The translations under genes and the position numbers were made by a program. This document shows positions 23,301 through 35,300 of a stretch of 64,000 nt of DNA, in pieces; position 1 is the stretch's first letter, and each line of letters opens with the position of its first letter. The DNA is from Omphiscola glabra (lineage: Eukaryota; Mollusca; Gastropoda; Lymnaeidae), in NCBI GenBank assembly GCA_964017045.1, contig OZ024794.1, forward strand, positions 49,481,013-49,545,012, read 5' to 3'. The notes under the pieces are model-generated. The model did not search any database and had not been told where the DNA came from. It worked only from the letters and a program-made list of their open reading frames with translations.

Positions 23301-26300
23301 GTTATGCTAGTGGTCATCTTTATGGCCACAATGTTGTATCGTAGACGAAAGAGGTCACAAAGAAATTCTGATAGAGCTGAAACAGTTTCTCCCCCTGAAT
23401 CTTACATTGCTTGTCCCACGTAAGCTGAAATTTAAATTATCTTATGTGGAAATGATGAATTTTATTTTTTGTAGTCTTCCGATGGCTTTTACTTGTCTAC
23501 TAACATTATATAAGTAAATGCATATATAGAACAAACTAAGAGAGCCAGACCATAGAAATTTTAATTTAAAAAAATGTACATAAGTAACTTGAATCATAAA
23601 TGATAACATATGTGACTGATAGGTTGAAGAATGTCTTTCCACTCATAGGTACGTAATAATAAAATATGTAGCTGTTAATGTCTTTAATTTCTTTTTTAAC
23701 CAAGGGACTTGGTTTATCAAAAAATAAAACTTTGGTCAGGGAATTGACTTTCCAGAAAATATTAAGCATAAACTAATACTTTTTTCATCCCAACTTGACA
23801 GGAACTGTCATCTTTAAAAACAAGAAAGATTAAGATTTTTATTGATATTAATCACATTTTATTAATTTTTTTTCCCAACTGATTGCTTTTTATTTAGCAG
23901 AGATTGTTTTCTAGTTTTTGTGATACATTTTTTCATCATAATTCCTTGTTCACTACAAGGAATATATTTCAACCTCAACACTTTAGAATTTAATGGTTAT
24001 TTCTTTGATTAAATTAGTAGTGTAGCCATGGGTACCAAAATGGACCCTAGTTATGTCTGTCTTTTTATGGGTCACTTTGAATACATGGTAGAGTGAATAT
24101 ACAGGCAGTATCCTAAAATTTAACAAATGATACATTTGATGATAACATTGGCATTACTACCATGGAAACAAGGCATTGGCATCACTACCATGGAAATGAG
24201 TGAACTCCAACAATATATTTATTTTCTAAACTCATTCCATCCATCCATTAAATTTACTTCCCAAATCTCCGTGATTCCGTAAACTTTCTGGAAATTACCC
24301 TTGTCTTAAAAGGAAACCGATTATTCACCTCTGCCTTCTACAAACCTTTTCCAGGCTGATGAAGAATTTTCAGATAGGGCTAATTAAAGGATGGAATTCT
24401 TCCGCTCTAGATCTTATCCTAAAAATACCCTTGTTTTGGAACTCAATCATGTTAGCAAAATCACATGTAATGAGGCTTTTAAATCTTAAAAAAATGAGGG
24501 TTGACCAAACTCATTCTTACCTGCCACCCTAACAGAACTCATCCTTACCTGCCACCCTCACAGAACTCATCCTTACCTACAACCCTTACAGAACTCATTC
24601 TTACCTGCCACCTTTACATTAACAATGTGATGACAAAAAAAAATATATTCTTAAAGAATCATATACTTTTTGCTTACCTTGAGACTAACAGGACATTCTC
24701 ATCCCTCTCACTAATTGTCTTGGCAGTACACACCACAGAATTATGTAGCATGCACGTTTTGGGTTTGAACAAATTAACTCTCATCTCTAGCGTAGCTACA
24801 TTTACTTCATTGAGATTTTCTAACACATAAAGTTTCGTATTTTGATTTCTAATTATCTGTTGTTTCTTGTTATGTCTGCAGAAGAAGGCATCTTGCCCAA
24901 ACTTCCTTGTTAATTGTACTGTCTTTTATTTTCAAGCCTAAATATATCTTATTCCACTATTTCCTTGTTAAATGCAATCCTGTTGTTTACTACTGTGTTA
25001 AGGTTTTTAAAATAAATACAATTTTCTACATAAATTACTGTAAAATCTCACTTTTAGGACAGTACAAACTGCAGATGAAAGAATACCGCAACATAACATG
25101 CGTAACACATACGAGGGAAATCGTCGGGGACGTTCTTTAAAAGATTATCATGATTCTGGAGATGTATATGAATTGACGAGTCTGACCAGCGACAGACCAA
25201 TGGTAGAGCGGTCAAGGAATATTGGCAGTATGCATGCTTATGGTTAGAAAAACTTCCAGTGCTTAATTTACATTTTAATTTATTTAAAAAAATTATTCCT
25301 ATATTTAAAAAGTTATTTAAATGTACGCTTCACCCATATAATAATGTTGCAGATACAAAATGGCACAACTCTGTTATTCTGAATAATATGAAAAAATATA
25401 AATATGAATTATGTCTACCAATATTTAAAAAATAAAAGCAGTCATATTTTTTCAAACTGGAATCTGATTGCTGAAGTTATCTCATACAAATAAAGGGCAC
25501 ATTTTGTCAAATAAGTTTTGTAACTCCTGCAATAGTTAATTTATTTTTTATTAAATAGACACGAACAATCTGTGTCAGTATAACAATATATGTTAAGCTT
25601 TAATAATAATTTTACATAATACATAAGTAGACGTTTAGGCACATGCCTTCATCAGTACAACATCAGTAGCAGTAGCTTAAAAGGTTGTGCATTTTTGTTT
25701 TTTTTATCATTATTATTATTTTTTTTGTTGTTGTCTAATTTGGGTTGACCTTTTTTTTAAACTGTAATTTAATTACTCTTAAAAATAGGCTTCACAATAA
25801 ACATACATATCAGTTTATTTTTTCTATATGATATCTCAGACTCAAGGAACAGATCGACTTTGGAAAGCAGGGACAGTCCTGTAGAAGTGGAAAGTAGTTT
25901 CAGAGCAGATTTGAAGCAGTTCCAAGCACTCCCACGTGTTAAGATGATAAGCAGTGCAAGCAGTACCCATTCTTCAGATACAACCTCATCCTTCCTCCTA
26001 TCTTGTGTTGGGCACTCAGAGCCAGCAGAGCCTATTCGGAAAGGCCACATTTTTCGTCCTTGCAGTGATGACAAACTTAGAGGTGGAAATATTGAATTTG
26101 ATAGATGGTAAGTGATTTTTTAAAAAAAATTTGTATTATTGACACAATAATGACATTTTTTTTAAAATGGAAAGTTGAAATAGTATCAATGTTTTATTTG
26201 AATATTGGGCATTATTTCAGTTTTGTGAATGTTTTTCAAGATTCAATGATGATTTATTTCTTGTTTCAAAAACTTTATTTGAAATAATTTTCCTTTCAGA

Positions 26301-29300
26301 CTTTTAACTTGTTAATGACTGCCATGATTAAAATTTAAAAATAATTAAGCGATTAATTTCAGTTATAATTTAAGAATAGTTTTGGAAATATAAATTGTGA
26401 ATCAGGACAAATTTTAACTGCATGGAAAGTGATTTGACTAATTAACCCTTTTGTTACCAAGGCCCTTCACTCCAGAAATCCTAGTCATTATAATTATTGT
26501 TGGCTCTGGAATATTGTTGGGTATTATTAACTTTTGGGGGTCGTAATTTAAGATCATCTGTAATTTAGACTTTTGGTAAGATGGCCTAGTTTTAACTGAT
26601 TTTTAAAAAAGACATCATTCTGAACATTTAATTAGGTTGTAGAATATGCAAGTTTATCAAATGTAGATGCAATGTGCTGACTTTATGAATGCATAATGCA
26701 GAAAGATGGGGACATCTAAAATTTGTAAAACTTATTTGCCTGAATAAATGTTACGGGAATAATAAGAGCACAGTATGTGACAGATTAAATAACTATTCAA
26801 GACAATCAAAAGAACTTTTTGGCTGAAAACCTTCAGAAAACACATGAATAAAAATGAAAAGAGTAGTAAGAAAATCAAAACTTAGCTTACTACTGTAGCA
26901 AGGCTTCACAAGAAGTTGTTTAAATCCAGCATGAAAACTTTTCAGTCCTTGGCTGTATTACATACTTTATACATACTGTACGCTCACTCGCATGTCTTGA
27001 AAGCAGTCTCTACCATATTATCCTTTGCCTCTTACTGGAATGTCTGCAAGTAATATAATTAAAATCATTTCCAAAAGTTCACAGACCAGGGTTTAGCTAT
27101 GATGCTACTTGTAATATAGAAAAAAAAACAACAAGATTTCAATACATTTTTTAACAGTAACTTAATAGTGGATCAAATGTTTATAAATAGCATTGTTGTA
27201 AACTCAAAAAGAATAAGGTGTAGCTTATTTTCACTGCAGTATCCAGAGAGCTATTGCATTTTCAGCTACTAATTTGGCATGATGAAAAAATCATCTTCAA
27301 TTAAATTACATTAAGCAGATAACATCAGGTAATACAATGTATACGAAAATATCCTCAATTTTATGTTTGGTAGTCTCTTTGTAGTTCTAGATATTGCTAT
27401 TTTAATTGATTTTTACATTTATTTAGAAGATTCATTATATCCACTCCAGCTATGAAGATGTCTTTGTCAACAATGACCTGAGATCAAATAGGTGCAAGTC
27501 AAAACGCCTCCCACCCAGAGAGCGTTCCACTGAACAAATGAGAGATAGAAATTACCAGAAACATCCAAGGGACGTTTATACTGATTTTTCTAAAGGCTCT
27601 CAAGAACGTAATAGAAATGTACAAAAAGTTAGCTCCCATCATTCAGCACGAAGCTACATAAGGTGAATGTTTGATAAATTCTTTGCACTCATGCCTTGCA
27701 GAAATAAATCAATAAATAAAATTAGTGTGAGAAAAACTCTGAGAAATGTCTAGATCATAACATAATTTATTAGTTAATTCTTACCACATAACTGTTACTA
27801 ACATCAATTATATCTTCTTTTTAAAAAGTTGAATATTTTAAACCATTAAATTTAAAAAAAAAAGTATTATGAGTAAGAAAGAAAAATTTGCAGTATTATT
27901 TTCCCTCTTCATAGTATTCCTCCAACGATTCCGTCAGAAAACTATGTTGAAGCTGGTACTGACAATCTGTCCATACACTCGGAACTCAGCACCCCACCAG
28001 GCAAAATGGAGTGGTTGACAAAGAGCTTAAAGTTTTTCCCCAAAAATGAACTGGGAAGCTACCAGTCCAGCCTCGGTACACAGACAGACAGCGATGTGGC
28101 AGAACCAAAATATAAAACAGGTGCGTCTCTCAGAACGTAATTGATCAGTGTTTAATATTCTGATTAATGACCCGAGTTAATGAATCTCTGAGTGTTTCCC
28201 TTTCAGTTATTCTCTCGATTCATTGTGATGTCAGTGGAACAATTTATGTTTAACATTATTGAACTTGACTGAATCATCAATGTGTTTTTGAAATATTAAT
28301 TTGATAATTATAAAGTAGAACTTAACGAAACCTTTAGTGATCACCTGCGGAATTAGTATGTCGAGGCAGACAGAAATGTGAAAGAATAAAAATTTTAAAA
28401 CATGACTAGTCATCATGGAATGAATGCTCTATTAATGTGCTGTCATTCACAAAAATACAGTAGTGTGATGTAATTTATTTCATCAGCAAGATTCAGAGTA
28501 ATTAAAGTTTTTGAGAATATGAATTTATAAAAAGAAAATCTCAATGATATTTTTTTTTCCCATACCAGTTAGTAAATAAAATACTAGAAGTTGAATTTTG
28601 AAAAAATTTCATCCCATCCAATCTTTGAAAATTCATTCACTACCTTTATATCACAATTAATAATTATCATGTCATTCACTACCTTTATATCACAATTAAT
28701 AATTAATCATTCACTACCTTTATATCACAATTAATAATTATCATGTCATTCACTACCTTTATATCGCAATTAATAATTATCATGTCATTCACTACCTTTA
28801 TATCACAATTAATAATTATCATGCCATTCACTACCTTTATATCACAATTAATAATTATCATGTCATTCACTATCTTTATATCACAATTAATAATTATCAT
28901 GTCATTCACAACCTTTATATCAAAATTAATAATTATCATGTAGGTTTAATCTATGGCTGTAGCGCTGTGTTCAAAAGGCGTGCAAAATAAGATCACCAAA
29001 AGTAATTTCCCATTGGGATTCTTATAAAGTGCACTACTTGAATGCATGTTTTGTCAATTAACTTTAGTAGATGGGAAGTTCTTTAGCAGATGGGAAGTTC
29101 TTTAGTAGATGGGAAGCTCTTTAGTAGATGGGAAGTTGTTTAGTAGATGGTAAGTTCACACATCGCCGCCGTCATTGTTTGGCAGGTAACTTCTAGTAAA
29201 TAAGAAAAGAAGAAAGAGATTTGCACAGTGCTTAAGTTTCATATCAAGAGAGAATTATTCAATGAAATTGCTATGCAGCCATTTAAAAATTAAATATTAC

Positions 29301-32300
29301 AATAATTCCTCTGTGTTATCTAATAAATATTTGTATTCTCTTAGGTCAATTACACAATTTTGAGAAAATATCCTCATTCATTTTATGTGTATTCAAACAA
29401 TTATTTTGTTTATGATCTTTGTGTTTCCCAGTATTTGGAACACAGTGGCAATTTGGTGGCTCCTTCAGCAGCAGCGGTGGCATCATGCAAGCTAAGAATT
29501 CTGATGTAGCACTTCACGTGCCTAGTAATGCTATACCAAGAGGAGAATTTGTTGACATTTTTGGAGCTGTGTTTATTGAAACACAAGAGATTAGGAAAAA
29601 GGTAAGGGGAGGAATCCTAGCCTTGTCATTCATCTGATATGCCCAAAAACTCCAAAAAAAAACATGAAGGTTAACAGAGGAACATAAATTATGGCATAAA
29701 ATTCTAAAATAAGAGTAGCCACATGAACAATGGACAAATATGGGGACTCTGTTTATGAACACTTCAACTATTAAATGAATAAATGAAAATTAATTTAGGT
29801 AAATTTGACATAAGATCCACTTAACTTTCAGAAACTAGAAATTTATATGGCCATATATAATTATTACTAATAATGATTTTAAAAAAATAAATCTTTTTTT
29901 TTAAAAGTTTAAAATATCTGTAGTTTAAGCAATATTTTTCCCTGGTTTGGTACGTAGAAAAGTTACTTAGAACTCTGGCTAAAAGGTTATAGTATTTTTC
30001 TGGTTAGATGATATATATAAAATAATTATTAGGCCTGAATAAACACTTTGGAAGGCCAGTTGGATCTTTGAGCATTTAAACACCACTGATAAAATAAAAA
30101 GGGTTAAATATATTGTAATGGATCGGACTAAAGATTGCCTTTGAATTGAGGGTAAATGAGACATTGTCGACCAAGTGGGACAAACACATTTATTATTGCA
30201 GCTTGAACAACCTTGACCTATTTATAAATTTTTGCTATTTGTTTCTTATTTTTAAATAAATTAACAGATATTGAAACATTTACTAAAAAATTGCTTACTT
30301 TCTAGATTTATATCTTAATTTATTTTCTTGTTAGAAATAGTGAAATCAATTAATTTCCCTGGTTCTAAGAAAAAAAACACACTTTGTCTAGTTTGAATTT
30401 GGCAAAATTTTGGAGTAAATATGAAATTTAAAAATAATTGTTTCAGTCCTGACCAGATCTTTGTTAATGTCGTAATTGTTCATTGTCCTATTGTTGAATT
30501 GTTGATGCTCAGTTTGAGTTCCCAGCTGACGAAAGTCTGATCACCCCATTAGTGGAGTACCATGCTGAACCCTCTGCTCGTTTCCAGCGACCTCTCTGTA
30601 TCCAACTGCCTCATTCATTGCCTGATGACTTTGAAACCAGTCACATTAAGGTAAGACACTTAAGTTTCAACAACTTTCTCACACTCACTGTGATGATCAG
30701 GAACTTGCTGACTTGAAATAGTTACCCACAGTGTCTTAAAGCAGGATGTCTTAATAACTTTGTTAGTTTCTTGTTTTATTTACCTTAGTGTGCATTAGAT
30801 CAATAAAATTGTTATCAAGAATGCTTTACTTGTTAAATTTTACAAATCTGCTGTTTCTCATTTTAATTATCATCCAAGGTTGGGTATAGATCTAAACATT
30901 TAATAAAAGTCCTAATGGGTAAAATACAACATCAGTGGTTAAAAAAAAAAATTAAGCTTAAGTTTTTGTGTAGTTTTAAAACTGAAATCAAAATGTGCAG
31001 GTGTTTGTAAGCAAAAAGATTACAAAAATTTACCCCCAGTGAATTTTGTTTGTCCCCAATAAAATGCTAAGAAATGTTTTCAATTCATACAGGTATATGC
31101 TTTCACAACTGATGACAGAGGTAGGGTTTTATCTCTGAGATGTGTTCCCTTCAAAAACAAAGTGAATGATGACAAAAATCCAGATGGCTATTGGGAAAAA
31201 AGTTCTGATGCACATACCTTAGACATCACAACTAAACATTTTAGGTATTTATTATTGTTTGTGTTATTTGCATTCCATCCAGTAATAGAATATTACAATT
31301 TTAAAAGAAAAAAAATTAAATATAATGAAGTCTTAATGCACAACAATTTTTGGAAAGCACTGAATTTATATTTATGGATTCTTATAGTGCTGACTTGTCT
31401 TTAGACTATTTTAATTGGACAACATTCTGAGGGACTACCACTTTTAGAAATGGGTTGAAATCCAACTGAAACTGCAATGAAAATATCTCAGGATTTCTTA
31501 AACATAAATTCAAGGAATTTGAGATTAAAAAGGAGCTTAGATGATTAAATTTAGAAAAATATTGATTTTCAATTACTTATAAAATTTTGATGTTAATAAA
31601 AGCTCAATATGTTCATACTTAGAATTAGGAAACTGTCCATCCTATGCATAGTATTTTGGTCTTTAAAATTTATTTTATATTACAAAAATTAAATTGTGTT
31701 TGATGTGAATGGCAACAAATATATACCCAACACATAAGTCAAATTGTTGACAAAAATAAATAAGTAAATAATTATTGTTTAATAAAATTTAAGTTAACCA
31801 CAAATACCATATTTCTCATTCGTAATTGTAGAAATATAAAAAAAATGGTTGTTTATTGATCTATGTTTAAAAAAAAATCTGTAACAACCTATTTGAACCT
31901 TTAAAAAACAACTTAAGTATGAGGGGGGATTTTTAATGTATTTCAACATTCTTTTTTAAAATCTTTATTAATCAAATATAGTTACTCAGAATAATTAGAT
32001 ATGTATCACATAAACAGAGTAAAGGAAACTTAAGGTGAATTCATACTGTTCAACCAAGGATCATCAAAACTGAACACCATAGCTTCAACATTGGCGCATT
32101 CTTCTTTCTATGCTTAATATACAACTGATTCTTTCCTATTGAGTAATTTAGAGTATGCAGACATTTCAAGGAGCATTGAACCATATTTTATATTGTTTTG
32201 TTAATCTTTACGAAGTTTGATGTTGCGTATCCTTTTCCACAGTGGCTATTTTTGTTCACTCTGTGAAACTTCAAGTCTCCCTTCAATTTGTACAATGGTT

Positions 32301-35300
32301 TTTGGGTCTCATGTCCAGATGAATCCTACTCGAAGAGAAGTTCGTGTTATGCTCTACATATGGGACAGACGGCTGACCATAAGAGACTATTTAGAGGTAA
32401 TAATTTAAAATCTGTTAACTGTATCAAGTTGAGCTGCCCAGTGCTCCACCATCTAAGATTTGATGCCATTAGTTTTCTAATGTAAACTTACTAGTTATGC
32501 AAACTATTGTATTGAATATGATCTTTCAGTATATTGTGCAAATAGTATGAGTTGCTTGGTGTGTTATGACATGTAAGCTCTAGTGAGAAGAACATTTTAT
32601 GGCTGAACTGTTTATATAGAAGGTACATTTGCTACACTCTAACTCTAACAAAATAGCTCCTGTTTTCTTTATAGAATTACCTTTTTAAAAAAATCTGCTC
32701 TAATAGTCTTGAGAAAAATTGCAAGCAGTTAATAATTTATATATTAATTTAACAAGAAATGAAAAACTGGAACCAGCAACATTTAATTTTTCCCTCCACC
32801 ATAATAAACAATTCAAATACTATGTTAATTGAAAATAAAGTTATTACTAATGTAGCACTTTTATTTGACCAATATATGATTTTTACATAAGGAAATTTGA
32901 TAAATAAAATAATTTACCCTATGTTGTTTTTGTTTAATTCAGAGATTTCGTAAGTTAGAATCTGATGTGGACAGGCAGCTGTTGACTGACATGCAAGTAC
33001 CATTACTGGACTCTGCTTCGTCTGAAAGTCGACTGGTCATGAAAATGGAACCTATGGGGGAAGACAAGGAGCGCACCAGCTGGAGGCATATCTGTAGACC
33101 AAACAGCAAGTGGCCATTGTTTAAACCCTTGCAGGTATACTATTAGTCATTTTTTGACTATTTTTACAAAGACATTCTCACTAGACAAATTCTCATTAAA
33201 GCCCAATAATTGACATAGGCAATCAATTTATTAAAACATAATAATTTTAAATAAGTCTTCAGCAGTATCTGCTGATGGCTTTTCACACATTAAAAAAAAT
33301 TTGACATAAATAAAAACTCTTTTTTTTTTCCCCTTGTGCATTGTTCTGAGATCACCTGGAAAATGTTTATGTTCATTAACAATATTTTAAGATACCTTGT
33401 ATTGAAAAAAAGTTGCATACATTTTCTGTTGATAAACAATTCCTAAAGATTAATCCCAAATTTTTCTTAAATATGGCAAGTTGTATTTCAAATAGGAAAA
33501 TTTTAAAAGAACTTAAGGACATAAAAACCTGTCTAAATTTTACTAAATGGTTTATTATATCAGGTTCGAAAACTGAGTGAAATCGTCCACTGCTGCAGGC
33601 AAACTGACCCCATACGTGTAGAGTGGGCCCTGGAAAATGTTCCAAATCAAATGCCAAGTTCAGTGTTCCAATGTTGTATTGATATCATGCATGCTCATGA
33701 GTCTACACAAGACTACGAGACAGCTATGAGAGAAGATAGTGATGACCTCATAAGGACATTTTACATCAGAGATCTCAAAGTGACAGGCGTTGAGGTTTTT
33801 TTAAATAAAAAAATAATTATCTAAAAATACATTTTATGTTTTCATTTTGCTTCAAGTTTTTTGTTTTTTTTCCTCTGAAACCAAGGGCCGCTTAAGTGTG
33901 GTGTTTCTACTGCTATTTTCCCCCACTACGTACTTATACATTTAATGTAGCTATTTAATGCTGGAAGAGTTAGATATATATTTGAACTCATTCTCACACC
34001 TTTCTTAACTGCTTAAATTTAAATCATTTCATTTGCTTGTTTCCCTTTTTACTTGGCCTTTCAGTCAGACTTGCTCAAACTTGATCTATACATTTGTTAC
34101 TTTTGGATTCCAATCTACATTCAGTCAGACTTGCTCAAACTTGATCTATACATTTGTTACTTTTGAATTCCAATCTACATATTTGATGAATTTGATATCT
34201 GTAACCTTTCTCTAGCCTGATATCTTTGTGACTGTTACTATTATAACTTGTCATGACTTGAGCAGATCTTATTAGTGCATATCAGATGGAGCTAACTACT
34301 AATTATTTCTCACGTGCCCATGTACTAACACAAAATCCAAGTCTTCACATATAAATTCTTTACTTACATAAACACTACACAGAATAATAACATTCACTAT
34401 TGGAATGATGATTGAAAACAGTTAATAATAAATCCATTTCTCTTTTGAAAATAACGTGAAGTCACTCATACATTGTATCTCTCTTTACTCATGAGACAAA
34501 ATCTCTGTAACTGCATTTTCATCCATTACAATATGGCGGCCTAAATAGTTCCTTAATCTCTAAAATTATATGTATGTATCCTTACACTGACATGAAATAG
34601 TGCTTTCTACCCAGAAGTTAATGAACATCAAATATCATGTTATCATATCTACATTAAATATCATGTTATCTTATCTACATCAAATATCATGTTATCATAT
34701 CTACATCAAATATCATGTTCATGTCTACATCAAATAACATGTTATCATATCTACATTAAATATCATGTTATCTTATCTACATCAAATATCATGTTATCAT
34801 ATCTACATCAAATATCATGTTATCATATCTACCGCAGGAGCCACCAAAAAGCCAAGAGTTTCATCGTGTTGACATTAAAAGAACCTTGTCAGAGGTCATG
34901 GACACTGAAGAAACAGAAAGACTCTGCCAGGAATTCGGTATCACAACCAGAGATATTGGAAATTTTAGAAAAAAGTAAGTTTATTTGATAGGTTTGCTTT
35001 AGGTACTTGTTTACTTACTACTTACGCCATTTACCCCACCTTTTACCGCCACTGAAGTCTTCAGGTGCCAAATCTCATCTCATTTCTATGATTTCCTTTC
35101 CAGTTGGTTCCAGGAGTATACCATCCTTAGTTGTCAGCCTAAATCTTATGTCTTCATGTATTATTTGGCCTTTCCTTCATAAGATTAGGATTAGAGGCTT
35201 AAAAAAAAAATAATTCAGCTCCTCAAATAAGATTTTTTAAATTAGTTTTCCATTTGTGTAAAAAAACAGTTTGAAGTAATGCTCTTACTACAAAGAATCA

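Noticed and set aside
27426..27449. Use of the TTTAG acceptor at 27426 for receptor exon 9
   Set aside because: It would be out of phase with the preceding exon (phase 2) or create a stop. The next AG (CCACTCCAG, 27449) restores the frame exactly.
28703..28943. Repetitive frames on both strands with 13-residue periods
   Set aside because: Produced by the 39-bp minisatellite; both strands are open for the same reason.
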